From Blautia sp. (GTDB lineage Bacteria; Bacillota; Clostridia; Lachnospirales; Lachnospiraceae), in NCBI GenBank assembly GCA_022769545.1, contig JALEJS010000049.1, positions 1-64,000 of the forward strand: a DNA stretch of 64,000 bases, written 5' to 3'. The notes beneath the pieces were generated by a model, which made no database searches, was not told where the DNA came from, and worked only from the letters and a program-made list of their open reading frames with translations. Below are positions 51,308 to 60,097 of the stretch, in pieces. Each line of letters opens with the position of its first letter. Within the stretch, counting starts at the first letter, position 1. Both the position numbers and the translations under genes were made by a program.

Positions 51308-52429
51308 TTACTCATATTTTTTCCAGCCTGCATCGATCCTTTTCTTTAACTCATCAAGACTTTTCAGACCGCTCAGCGCATCGTATGCCGCCACACAGGA
51401 TGCTCCCGTGGCAGCTGCCAGGTGCACGCAGTCCTCCAGGCTGTACCCGTCCAGCATCGCTGTAAGAAACGCCGCAATCGTCGTATCACCTGCACCGGTT
51501 CCTGACAGAACCTGATCCGGAACATAGCTCTTTTCAAATCCTTCCTGATCTGCCCAGGCTTCACAGTCCAGTTCTGCTCTGCTGCTGATTTTCTCCAGTG
51601 TCTCCTTTGGCGCAGTACGGTAATACAGGCCCGGTGCACCGCACTTAATCAGTAGAACCTTTGCCCCCAGTTCCATACATCTGTCTGCCAGCGGACGGAT
51701 ATCCGTCTCCGGATCAAGAACTTCTGTGATATCTCTTCCCGCCGCACGCTCCTGCCACTGGAGGAAACGTTCCCGATCCAGCATATAACAAAGCTCCTCC
51801 ACACTTGGTACAAAAAAGTCCGTGAGCGGAATCGCTTTTTCCAGAATTTTATCCCACCTGGCCTGTCCGACCTCCGCGGAAGGATCCACCGCGGCCAGAT
51901 CCAGAGAAACCGCAGCTCCGGCATCCCCAGCCTTTTTCAGAAGCTTTATCAGCTCTGCTCCCTCTTCGAGATACATTTTCCTCATAAGAGGCGGATATCC
52001 GAAATGAAACAGTGCCGCATCCGTCAGCTCTGTATCCCTGATATCTTCGGCAAGAAAGGTATTGTTTGCTCCATTGTGATGAAGGAAAATCCTGTCGATT
52101 CCCGGAATCGCCAGAATGACAGAGTAAGAGGTCGACTCTCCCTCTCCCACGATCAGGCCGTCTGACGCACCGTAATCCTCCAGCGTTTTCTTTACCAGAT
52201 TCCCGAATGCGTCATCCCCGATTTTTCCCGCAAGCGAGACATTCGCACCGAGAATTTTCATCGCCAGTCCGGTATTGGATACCGATCCGCCGGTATGTAC
52301 ATCCGCCGCCTCCATGTTGATCAGTTTCCCCGGCTTCAGCAGATCGCTGACCTTATGGCTGCCGCCCACAGGAAAAACAGGCGTGATGTCCAGACAAATA
52401 TGACCTGCCGATATAACTTTTTTCTTCAA
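51308..52429 (-). CDS. PfkB-family carbohydrate kinase
   Basis: The protein has about 373 aa, longer than typical ribokinases (about 310). The N-terminal GHICLDITPVFPVGG, substrate-site segment NTGLAMKILGANVSLAGKIG, and the C-terminal GTGAGDTTIAAF with the catalytic Asp are all present. It phosphorylates a sugar using ATP. I prefer a TTG start at 52429 because GAGGTGA lies about five bases upstream; GTG at 52447 is the alternative. The length and neighbour aldolase suggest a ketose kinase giving a 1-phosphate. Confidence 0.85.
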   Translation of the reverse strand: MKKKVISAGHICLDITPVFPVGGSHKVSDLLKPGKLINMEAADVHTGGSVSNTGLAMKILGANVSLAGKIGDDAFGNLVKKTLEDYGASDGLIVGEGESTSYSVILAIPGIDRIFLHHNGANNTFLAEDIRDTELTDAALFHFGYPPLMRKMYLEEGAELIKLLKKAGDAGAAVSLDLAAVDPSAEVGQARWDKILEKAIPLTDFFVPSVEELCYMLDRERFLQWQERAAGRDITEVLDPETDIRPLADRCMELGAKVLLIKCGAPGLYYRTAPKETLEKISSRAELDCEAWADQEGFEKSYVPDQVLSGTGAGDTTIAAFLTAMLDGYSLEDCVHLAAATGASCVAAYDALSGLKSLDELKKRIDAGWKKYE

Positions 52430-52510
52430 TTTGCTCACCTCACACACCCCGCGAATTTTCTTTCCGGTCTAAATTCGATGCTCCCGCAATTTTGCATCTT
52501 TTCTATATCT

Positions 52511-53623
52511 CTATATCGCATTGATAAACTCATCAATAAAATAAAGTGCTGCTCCCACTGCCGATGATTCATATTTGAAAAAGCAGGTCTTAATAAAACT
52601 GCCGTCCGTCTCAAATGTACTGCGTTCCACCACCAGCCTGCGCAGCTCGCCTATATGCTTTTCCATAAAACCGCCCACATAGCCTCCCAGGATCACATCA
52701 CAGTTCAGCATATTGTTCAGATTATTGATCACAACGGACAGATAATGAATATACTGCTGCCACTCTGCCGCACACTCCTCATCCCCGGCTTCCAGGAGTT
52801 CAAAAAAGCGCTTCAGGTCCCCGTCCGTGTGATTCGACAGGTTCTGGGCATTGCAGTATGCATCCACGCAGCCCTTTTTTCCACAGTAGCATGGCCTTCC
52901 GTCAATCTCCAGTGTCATATGGCCAACCTCTCCGCTGAACCGCTGCTCCCCGTAATAGATCTCATTGTTCATCAGAACCGCACCGCCCACACTGTTGCTC
53001 AGGGACAGATACACCATGTTTTCCACATGCTTCGCATGCCAGAGCTCCGCATATCCTCCCGCCTTGGAATCATTAAAGATCGCATAAGGATAAGAAAGGC
53101 GATTTCTGAGGTCCTCATAGATCGTTCGGACATCCACGATCGGCGCATAATGAATCGTCCGGTTGTCTTTGTCAATGATTGCGGGAATGCTGATCCCCAC
53201 TCCCAGAATCATCTCCGGAGAAACCTTTCCCGACTCTGCCACATGATCCACCAGAGAACTCAGCTTCTGATAATATGCCTCCGTTGGCTCAAACCGCATC
53301 CTCAGCCGAAGAGAATAGATCAGCTCCCCCGCCAGATTTACCAGCACACCGCTGATATGATTCTTTGTAATATCAATTCCAATGGCATATTTTGCATTCA
53401 TATTACAGCAAATTGCCTTTGCTTTCCGCCCACCTGTTGACTCAAAAGTGCCGTTCACATAGATTAGATTTCTCTCAAAAAGCTCCGCCAGATTCTGTGT
53501 GATCGTCGGCATGCTAAGTCCAAGCCCTCTGGCTATCTCAAGTTTTGAAATCTTTTTTTCCTGATAAATATACCGAAAAATATTATTCCTGTTTTTCTGC
53601 TTGATTTCTATTGCATTCGCCAC
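52511..53623 (-). CDS. ROK-family transcriptional regulator
   Basis: The protein has 370 aa. It has an N-terminal winged helix (about 8-65, KLEIARGLGLSMPTITQNLAE) and a ROK sugar-binding domain with GIDITKNHISGVLVNLAG and the zinc motif CYCGKKGCVDAYC near 250, preceded by GEVGHMTLEI. It is of the XylR/NagC type and probably represses the divergent transport and catabolic operons until the sugar or polyol (or its phosphate) is present. It lies between the dehydrogenase and kinase genes on the same strand. Confidence 0.92.
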   Translation of the reverse strand: MANAIEIKQKNRNNIFRYIYQEKKISKLEIARGLGLSMPTITQNLAELFERNLIYVNGTFESTGGRKAKAICCNMNAKYAIGIDITKNHISGVLVNLAGELIYSLRLRMRFEPTEAYYQKLSSLVDHVAESGKVSPEMILGVGISIPAIIDKDNRTIHYAPIVDVRTIYEDLRNRLSYPYAIFNDSKAGGYAELWHAKHVENMVYLSLSNSVGGAVLMNNEIYYGEQRFSGEVGHMTLEIDGRPCYCGKKGCVDAYCNAQNLSNHTDGDLKRFFELLEAGDEECAAEWQQYIHYLSVVINNLNNMLNCDVILGGYVGGFMEKHIGELRRLVVERSTFETDGSFIKTCFFKYESSAVGAALYFIDEFINAI

Positions 53624-53836
53624 TTTCAGTGCTCTCCCGTTTCCTGATTTTTGCTTTTACCCTGATATAAAACGCCTGAATCCATTGTAACAAATTACCA
53701 TTACAATCGCAAGCGTCCCCCTGGCCGCAATATGGAAAGTTTATCTCCAAGTCTCACATGCATTCGACCCGAGCCACTGCAGAGCAGCATTTTCACCCGC
53801 AAAGAAGATTTCCCGAAAGCAGTCACCTGAAAAGCA

Positions 53837-54883
53837 TCAGCAGATTTTTACAACTGCCTTCACAATATCCGCCTTGTTGTTTACACTGCTGTCCATTGCA
53901 TTCTGAATGTCGTCCAGATCAAAGACATCTGTCACGATTCCTTTCAGATTTACCTTTCCATCTGCAACGGCCTTAATTGCCAATGGGTAAATATGACGAT
54001 AGCGGAATACCGATTTAATGGTAATTTCCTTATCAAGAATCATACTCATCGGAATGTTCATGTTGCCGGACGGGCTGTAGCCTACCTGTACCAGTGTTCC
54101 GTCCTTCACCAGCATCCGGATTCCCTGTCCGGTACAGATTTCCGATCCGGAAGTCTCGATCACAAGATCACATCCACGGCCGCCGGTCAGCTTCATCACT
54201 TCCTCAACGGCGTCCTTTTCCTTTCCGTTGATCACACCGGTTGCACCCAGCTCCATTGCCTTATCCAGACGTTTCTGCATAATATCAACCACATAAACCT
54301 CGGATACCCCCAGTGCCTTTAACGCCATCATGGAAACAAGTCCGATGCATCCGGAGCCTGTCACCACGGCCACCTGTCCCATATGTGCACCGCCCTGCTT
54401 TGCTGCATGGAAGCCAACTGCCAGCGGCTCGATCAGCGCACCTTCCATCGTATCCACATTCTCCGGGAGCTTGAAGCACAGATCTGCCTCATGTGCCACA
54501 TATTCCTGGAAGACACCGTCTACCGGAGGTGTTGCAAAGAAAACAACATCCGGGCAGAGATTATAGCGGCCGGTCTTGCAGAATTCGCAATGTCCGCAGG
54601 TTTTTCCCGGTTCCAGGGCTACCTTGTCACCAACCTTCAGATGCTTCACATCTTTTCCGACTTCCACAACAACGCCTCCCGGCTCATGTCCCAGAACGAA
54701 CGGCGGCTCTACAATATAATCACCGATTCTTCCGTTTTCATAATAATGAAGATCGGATCCACAGATTCCTACGTATTCCAGTTTTACCAGCACCTCGTCA
54801 TCCTTCGGAACTGGAATCGGCCGTTCCTCAAATCCCATCTTTCCAATTCCGTTCATCACAGCAACTTTCATTGTTCCTTCCAT
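53837..54883 (-). CDS. Zinc-dependent polyol dehydrogenase (sorbitol/xylitol type)
   Basis: The protein has 348 aa. It is a medium-chain zinc alcohol dehydrogenase. The catalytic zinc site is [11 protein letters not shown] and GHEPGG, the structural zinc loop is [15 protein letters not shown], and the Rossmann motif is GSGCIG. It is closest by pattern to sorbitol, xylitol or L-iditol dehydrogenases, which oxidise a polyol to a ketose with NAD+. I chose the ATG at 54883 because GGAGG lies eight bases before it. It is first in the minus operon, divergent from the ABC importer. Confidence 0.9.
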   Translation of the reverse strand: MEGTMKVAVMNGIGKMGFEERPIPVPKDDEVLVKLEYVGICGSDLHYYENGRIGDYIVEPPFVLGHEPGGVVVEVGKDVKHLKVGDKVALEPGKTCGHCEFCKTGRYNLCPDVVFFATPPVDGVFQEYVAHEADLCFKLPENVDTMEGALIEPLAVGFHAAKQGGAHMGQVAVVTGSGCIGLVSMMALKALGVSEVYVVDIMQKRLDKAMELGATGVINGKEKDAVEEVMKLTGGRGCDLVIETSGSEICTGQGIRMLVKDGTLVQVGYSPSGNMNIPMSMILDKEITIKSVFRYRHIYPLAIKAVADGKVNLKGIVTDVFDLDDIQNAMDSSVNNKADIVKAVVKIC

Positions 54884-54925
54884 GTTCTTATCCTCCATTC
54901 TGATTTATTGAAAATGTTTCTTGCG

Positions 54926-54950
54926 CTTTTATAAAACTGTTTTTATAAAG
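54926..54950. promoter_or_regulatory. AT-rich palindrome in the divergent promoter region
   Basis: CTTTTATAAAAC (54926-54937) and TTTTTATAAAG (54940-54950) are nearly complementary. It lies 42 bp upstream of the dehydrogenase start and is a candidate operator, for example for the ROK protein. Confidence 0.4.
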
Positions 54951-54985
54951 TTTTTTATCATGATAGACGATTTCCCATGAGAAAT

Positions 54986-55018
54986 CAAGTGTTGTTTTTT
55001 CATCAAATACACCACTTG
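54986..55018. promoter_or_regulatory. Inverted repeat CAAGTGTTG / CACCACTTG
   Basis: The arms 54986-54994 and 55010-55018 match in eight of nine pairs. It lies between the two divergent transcription units and 46 bp upstream of the plus -35 box. Candidate operator. Confidence 0.4.
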
Positions 55019-55063
55019 TTTTTATGCACTTCGACTAATTTTTGTTGTAATAAAGATTTTCTA

Positions 55064-55092
55064 TTGACATTATTACCCCCTCCCACTATAAT
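55064..55092 (+). promoter_or_regulatory. Consensus promoter of the sugar ABC transporter operon
   Basis: TTGACA (55064-55069) and TATAAT (55087-55092) are exactly 17 bases apart. Such a perfect promoter upstream of a catabolic operon implies that a repressor controls it. Confidence 0.85.
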
Positions 55093-55224
55093 AAAACCAC
55101 TTACAAAAAGTCTTTTCCAAAATAGTATATCTAATGTGTTACATCAATGTATTATATCAAAGAAAGCATTGAACAGCACGCCGGAAGAAAAGGCTCTTCG
55201 ATATCAAAAATGGAGGTGCATGAG

Positions 55225-56742
55225 ATGGCCGATAATCAAACAGTACTGGAACTGCAGCACATTTCCAAAAGCTTTCCCGGTGTAAAGGCTCTGGATGATG
55301 TTAACTTCCGTCTGAAAAAAGGAACGGTCCATGTATTATGCGGGGAAAACGGAGCCGGAAAATCCACACTGATGAAAATCATCGATGGCATTTACCAGGC
55401 CGACGAGGGGAATATCTTTATCAACGGAGAAAAAGTCACCATCAAGGATCCCATCCACGCAAAAGCAAACGGAATTGCAATGATTTTCCAGGAACTTTCC
55501 TATGTCCCGGATCTGACTCTGGAGGAAAACCTCTGCCTTGGAAACTGGCCCAAAAAAGGCGGCCGCATCGACTGGAAAGCCATCCGGCAGAAAACCGTCA
55601 GCCTTCTGTCTCAGGAAGGTCTGCATTACGCGCCGGATACCAGGCTTCGCAGCCTGAGCGTTTCTGACATCCAGATGATCGAGATTCTGAAGGCAGTTTC
55701 CTATGATGCCAAAATTATCATCATGGACGAGCCCACTTCTGCCATTACCAATAAAGAAGTGGAAATTCTTTTTGAGAAGATCGCACAGCTGAAAGCCCGT
55801 GGCTGCAGCATTATTTACATTTCTCACAAGATGGATGAAATCTTCCGAATTGCCGACGAGATCACCGTGTTCCGTGACGGCAAATCCATCATTACAAAGG
55901 ATGCAAAGGATCTCACCATCGACCAGGTCGTGGAATATATGGTCGGGCGTAAGATCGAAAACCAGTATCCGAAGGAATATACCGAAATCGGAGATACCAT
56001 CCTGGAGGTCAGCGGCCTTTCTCAGCCCGGCATTTTCGAAAATGTCAGCTTCCATGTTAATGCCGGAGAAATCGTTGGCTTTGCCGGACTGATGGGGGCC
56101 GGACGTACCGAAATCATGCGGGCCATTTTCGGACTGGATCCCTATTCCGCAGGAACCATCAAAATCGAGGGAAAAGAAGTTCAGATCAAAAATGTACGGC
56201 AGGCCATCAAAAACGGTCTGGCAATGCTCACCGAGGACCGGCGGCGAACCGGCATCGTACCGATCCTGAGCGTGAAATATAACGCGACCATGGCATCCAT
56301 GGATCAGATCATTTACAAAGGACGGCTTCACACGGATGTGGAAACCCGTATTGCCCAGGAGTCCTGCGGCAGCATGAATGTCAAGACGCCAAGTCTGGAT
56401 ACCCGCATTGCCAACCTCAGCGGCGGCAATCAGCAGAAGGTCATTCTGGCGAAATGGCTTCTCTGTGATCCCAAAATCCTGATCGCAGACGAACCTACCC
56501 GCGGAATCGATGTGGGAGCCAAAAGAGAAATCTATGAGCTGATGAATAAATTTGCCGCAAAAGGAAAAGGAATCATCATGATTTCCTCCGAGCTTCCGGA
56601 GCTGATCGGTATCTGCGACAGAATATACGTTATCAGCGAAGGGCGGATTGCAGGAATGCTCACCCGTCCGGAATTTTCACAGGAATCAATCATGCAGTAC
56701 GCCGTATCCGGTACAGAAAAAGCAAAGGAGGCTTCCGTCTAA
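55225..56742 (+). CDS. Sugar ABC transporter ATP-binding protein (RbsA/MglA type)
   Basis: The protein has 505 aa and two fused ABC modules. The first has Walker A GENGAGKST near 38-46 and MDEPTSA. The second has a degenerate Walker A (GLMGAGRTE), signature LSGGNQQK, and ADEPTRGIDVG. This is the CUT2 layout for pentoses, hexoses and polyols. The ATG at 55225 has GGAGGT upstream; earlier in-frame codons lack one. Its stop overlaps the permease start (TAATG). Confidence 0.92.
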   Translation: MADNQTVLELQHISKSFPGVKALDDVNFRLKKGTVHVLCGENGAGKSTLMKIIDGIYQADEGNIFINGEKVTIKDPIHAKANGIAMIFQELSYVPDLTLEENLCLGNWPKKGGRIDWKAIRQKTVSLLSQEGLHYAPDTRLRSLSVSDIQMIEILKAVSYDAKIIIMDEPTSAITNKEVEILFEKIAQLKARGCSIIYISHKMDEIFRIADEITVFRDGKSIITKDAKDLTIDQVVEYMVGRKIENQYPKEYTEIGDTILEVSGLSQPGIFENVSFHVNAGEIVGFAGLMGAGRTEIMRAIFGLDPYSAGTIKIEGKEVQIKNVRQAIKNGLAMLTEDRRRTGIVPILSVKYNATMASMDQIIYKGRLHTDVETRIAQESCGSMNVKTPSLDTRIANLSGGNQQKVILAKWLLCDPKILIADEPTRGIDVGAKREIYELMNKFAAKGKGIIMISSELPELIGICDRIYVISEGRIAGMLTRPEFSQESIMQYAVSGTEKAKEASV

Positions 56743-57704
56743 TGAACACCAAATCATTTGATTTCAGAAAAATCTTACAAAAATACAGCATTGTGCTGGT
56801 TCTCATTGTCATAATGATTGCCTGCACCATCGCCAACAGCAGTTTCCTGACCGCAAACAACCTGATCAACGTCTGTCGTCAGCAGTCCGTTATCATCATC
56901 CTTGCCTTCGGCGAAATGATTCTGATCATCTGCGGACATCTGGACCTGTCCTGCGGTTCCGTCATCGCGCTGGCCGGAGTCCTCTCCGTTTCCAGCTATA
57001 AGGCAACACACAGCATGCTTCTTGCTTTTGTGGTTGCGATTGCAGTTTCTGTAGGCGTAAACTTCCTGAACGGCCTTATGGTTACCAGGTTTATGACGCC
57101 GGCGTTCATCGCCACTCTGGCCACCCAGACAATGGCCCGTGGTGCTGCCCTTTACATCACCAACGGTCAGAATATTTATGAAATCGGAAATTATACCATC
57201 GTTGGACAGGGTTCCATCGGCATCATCCCGATTCCGGTCATCTTCATGTTCTGCATCTTTATCATTATGGCGTACATGATGCGTCATACCCGTCTGGGAC
57301 GTTCCACTTATGCCGTAGGCGGAAATATTGAAGCTGCAAATGCGGCCGGTATCAACACAAAAATGGTCACCATGAAGGCCTATCTGCTGAATGGTGTTCT
57401 GGTAGGCATTGCTGCTGTCCTCTTTATGTCCCGTGTCAACGGCGGTCTTCCCGCAGGTGCATCCGGATATGAAATGGATGGTCTTACCGCAACCATCGTC
57501 GGCGGAACCAGCTTTACCGGCGGTATCGGAACTCCCTGGGGAACCGTAGTCGGTGCGTTTGTTGTCGGTTTTCTTGGCAATGTTATGAACCTGATGTCCA
57601 TCGACTCCTACATCCAGCAGATCATCAAAGGTGCGATCATCGCCTTTGCCGTTATCTGGGACATCACTTCCAAGTCACGCCAGACTTATAAAAAAGGCAA
57701 ATAA
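56742..57704 (+). CDS. Sugar ABC transporter permease (RbsC type)
   Basis: The protein has 320 aa and about eight to ten membrane segments. The family EAA-like region GGNIEAANAAGINT near 192-205 and the GTSFTGGIGTPWGT stretch near 252-265 are present. It forms the CUT2 channel with the ATPase encoded one base upstream. Confidence 0.92.
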   Translation: MNTKSFDFRKILQKYSIVLVLIVIMIACTIANSSFLTANNLINVCRQQSVIIILAFGEMILIICGHLDLSCGSVIALAGVLSVSSYKATHSMLLAFVVAIAVSVGVNFLNGLMVTRFMTPAFIATLATQTMARGAALYITNGQNIYEIGNYTIVGQGSIGIIPIPVIFMFCIFIIMAYMMRHTRLGRSTYAVGGNIEAANAAGINTKMVTMKAYLLNGVLVGIAAVLFMSRVNGGLPAGASGYEMDGLTATIVGGTSFTGGIGTPWGTVVGAFVVGFLGNVMNLMSIDSYIQQIIKGAIIAFAVIWDITSKSRQTYKKGK

Positions 57705-57783
57705 ATCATTCCGATAATTCACTCTGCAGGCCGCAGGGTAAGTTATAAAAAAAAATTAATATTTTAAAAATGGAGGTAGCAAA

Positions 57784-58830
57784 ATGAAAAAAAGAATCGC
57801 AAAAGTGTTATGTGCAGCAGTATTGGGCGGATCACTTGCCGTAACCGGATTGTCCAGCGTGGCAATGGCATCTGAAGGTGGAGACGAGACCTTCAAAGTA
57901 GCGTATATCGCACGTAATCAGTCTGACCCGTTTGCAGCAGAGCTGGTTAACCAGTTCACAAAGCAGGCAGAGGATTATGCAGACACCTTTACTCTGGATA
58001 CCTTTGACTCTCAGGCAGACAGTGAAAAAGAAAACTCCATCATCGAAGACTGTATCACAAAACAGTATGACTGTATCATCATTCAGCCAAACGATGGCAA
58101 CTTACAGCTTCCATACTGCCAGAAGATCCTGGACGCAGGCATCTACTGCATCACCACAAACGCAGCAATCCGTGAGCTGGAAGGCGGCTCCTGGGTTGAC
58201 GGTGACCCGTATGCACAGGGCGAAGCTATCGCAAAGCTTGCTGCAGAGCAGGTTCCGGAAGGCGGCACCGTTGGTATTCTGAACTGTATGCCTGGCAACT
58301 TCCACACCACATCCCGTTATGAAGCAATCAAAGCAGAATTCATCGACAAACGTGATGACGTCAACATCATCGGCGACTATATGGAAGAAGAAGCTACAGA
58401 AGCAGCCGCTATGGCAACCATGGAAGACTGGGCAACTTCTTACGGACGTATCGACTGTATGCTTACCACCGCTGACCTTCTTGGAAACGGCGCTTACGAA
58501 GCAGTAAAAGACGATCCGACTTACGACGGAATGCTTGTTTACTCTGTAGACTGTCTGGCAAAAACCGTTCTTGAAATCAAAGACGGTGTATACACCGCAG
58601 CTGTATACCAGAACCCGCCGGCACTTGCAGCAGCAAACCTGAAAGCAGCTTATGACCTTCTTACAGGTGCTGAGACCGTTGTCAATGAATCCGTTGATTC
58701 CTTACTGTGTACAGCAGACAACGTAGATCAGTTCATCCAGATGTACATCGAGCAGGGCCAGATCACAGCAGAAGAAGCTGCAGAGCATGGCTATGAAGAA
58801 GGCAGCGCAACATCTATCCTCGCTGAATAA
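57784..58830 (+). CDS. Sugar-binding protein of the ABC transporter
   Basis: The protein has 348 aa. It has an N-terminal signal peptide (about 1-30) ending AMASEG and a periplasmic-binding-protein type I fold (FKVAYIARNQSDPFAAELVNQF, then IIIQPNDGN). A clear lipobox is not seen: the only early Cys (residue 10) is before the hydrophobic core, so how it is held at the cell surface is not obvious. It starts after GGAGGT, 79 bp after the permease. Codon use (GCA, GAA, GAC, CTT) looks biased, as in highly expressed genes. Confidence 0.88.
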   Translation: MKKRIAKVLCAAVLGGSLAVTGLSSVAMASEGGDETFKVAYIARNQSDPFAAELVNQFTKQAEDYADTFTLDTFDSQADSEKENSIIEDCITKQYDCIIIQPNDGNLQLPYCQKILDAGIYCITTNAAIRELEGGSWVDGDPYAQGEAIAKLAAEQVPEGGTVGILNCMPGNFHTTSRYEAIKAEFIDKRDDVNIIGDYMEEEATEAAAMATMEDWATSYGRIDCMLTTADLLGNGAYEAVKDDPTYDGMLVYSVDCLAKTVLEIKDGVYTAAVYQNPPALAAANLKAAYDLLTGAETVVNESVDSLLCTADNVDQFIQMYIEQGQITAEEAAEHGYEEGSATSILAE

Positions 58831-58871
58831 AGAGAAAAAAACCTGCCAGTTTTTACCATCTTTATCATTCC

Positions 58872-58898
58872 GTGCTTCCCCGTTTATCGGGGAAGCAC
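58872..58898 (+). other. Strong hairpin after the binding-protein gene
   Basis: GTGCTTCCCCG (58872-58882) and CGGGGAAGCAC (58888-58898) form a perfect 11-bp stem with a five-base loop and no T-run. It probably protects the upstream mRNA from 3' decay or reduces read-through into the SDR gene, giving high binding protein and less dehydrogenase. Confidence 0.6.
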
Positions 58899-58951
58899 AA
58901 AATCATGAAGCATTATATTAACAACTATTAACAACTTAAAGGAGTCTGCTT

Positions 58952-59716
58952 ATGTATTTAGAAGAAATATTCGGACTTTCCGGAAAAACAGCCGTTGTCA
59001 CCGGAGCCGGACGCGGTATCGGACAGGTAATCGCACTTGGTCTGGCGAAGGCAGGTGCTGAGATCGTTATCATCAGCAGAAGCGGCGCTGAGGAAACCGT
59101 CCGCATGATCACAGAAGCCGGCGGCAGTGCGTATGACCTGCGCGCCGATGTAACAAAAGAAGAAGAGGTGGATGCTGCTGTTGCAGAAATTCTGAAGCGT
59201 TCCGGAAAAATTGATATTCTTTTCAACAATGCCGGAATCTGCATCCACAAAGACACGCTGGAGGCTTCCATCGAAGAATGGAGAAGCGTGATTGACACCA
59301 ACCTTACCGGAGAATATATCATGGCAAGAGCCGTCGGCAGAACCATGATTGAAAAAGGAATCAGGGGATCCATCGTCAATATGGCTTCCATGTCCGGTAC
59401 CATTGTAAACATTCCGCAGTGGCAGGCTTCCTACAACGCATCCAAAGCCGGTGTCATCCACCTGACGAAATCCCTTGCAGCAGAATGGATCGGCTATGGA
59501 ATCCGCGTAAACAGCTTAAGTCCCGGATATATCGCCACACCGATGTCAGCAGACGTACCTCAGGATCTGAAGGATGCCTGGGAACCGCTGATGCCGATGC
59601 ATCGCATGGGCGAGCCGGAAGAGCTGATCCCGGCAATCCTGTATATGGTGAGCCCGGCTGCCGGATATACCACCGGAACCGATATTATCGTAGACGGCGG
59701 CTACACTTGCATTTAA
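58952..59716 (+). CDS. Short-chain dehydrogenase (polyol/gluconate type)
   Basis: The protein has 254 aa. It is a classical SDR with TGAGRGIG (17-24), NNAG (92-95), catalytic Ser in NMASMSG, and YNASK (Tyr161, Lys165). The end TTGTDIIVDGGYTCI is typical. It oxidises or reduces a sugar or polyol with NAD(P). It lies 121 bp after the binding-protein gene and is probably part of the transporter operon. With the zinc dehydrogenase it gives the regulon two redox enzymes, suggesting two polyol substrates or two oxidation steps. Confidence 0.88.
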   Translation: MYLEEIFGLSGKTAVVTGAGRGIGQVIALGLAKAGAEIVIISRSGAEETVRMITEAGGSAYDLRADVTKEEEVDAAVAEILKRSGKIDILFNNAGICIHKDTLEASIEEWRSVIDTNLTGEYIMARAVGRTMIEKGIRGSIVNMASMSGTIVNIPQWQASYNASKAGVIHLTKSLAAEWIGYGIRVNSLSPGYIATPMSADVPQDLKDAWEPLMPMHRMGEPEELIPAILYMVSPAAGYTTGTDIIVDGGYTCI

Positions 59717-59903
59717 TTCGTTACTGTTCGCTCCGTTCAGTAACATTAATCCCTCTTTTCAGGTCGAACACACGCAAGACCTGGCGGGCCGCAGATGCGG
59801 CCCATGGGATTTCCCGCCGCTGATGCAACTAAAGCTCTCGTTTATAGCCGAACGGATGCCCAAAAAGTTCCCAAAAAATAAATACATTTTTTCAAAAAAA
59901 GGC
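59717..59903. other. Non-coding region with hairpins
   Basis: GTTACTG/CAGTAAC (about 59728-59752), AGGTC/GACCT, and GGGCCGC/GCGGCCC hairpins lie in the 250 bases after the SDR gene. None has a good T-run. They probably end or protect the operon transcript. No gene is seen. Confidence 0.45.
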
Positions 59904-59932
59904 TTGCATTTTTTCTCCCACTGTTATATAAT
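59904..59932 (+). promoter_or_regulatory. Promoter of tRNA-Gln
   Basis: TTGCAT (59904-59909) and TATAAT (59927-59932) are exactly 17 bases apart. The tRNA begins 38 bases further on. Confidence 0.8.
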
Positions 59933-59970
59933 ACAATTCGTCGCAAGCGATGCGGCAACAAAAAAGACAT

Positions 59971-60042
59971 AGGGCTATCGCCAAACGGTAAGGCAACGGA
60001 CTCTGACTCCGTCATTTCAAGGTTCGAATCCTTGTAGCCCTG
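59971..60042 (+). tRNA. glnV-like: tRNA-Gln (anticodon CUG)
   Basis: The acceptor arms AGGGCTA (59971-59977) and TAGCCCT (60035-60041) pair. The anticodon arm is ACGGA-CTCTGAC-TCCGT, with anticodon CTG at 60003-60005. The T arm carries GGTTCGAATCC. The 3' CCA is not encoded. The anticodon is CUG, so this is the minor glutamine tRNA for CAG. Confidence 0.95.
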
Positions 60043-60048
60043 CTGAAA

Positions 60049-60074
60049 AGAGCACTCAGATGAGTGCTCTTTTT
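60049..60074 (+). terminator. Terminator of tRNA-Gln
   Basis: AGAGCACTCA (60049-60058) pairs with TGAGTGCTCT (60061-60070), followed by T4. It lies seven bases after the tRNA. Confidence 0.85.
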
Positions 60075-60097
60075 CGTTGAAAGTATCAATTCTCCAA

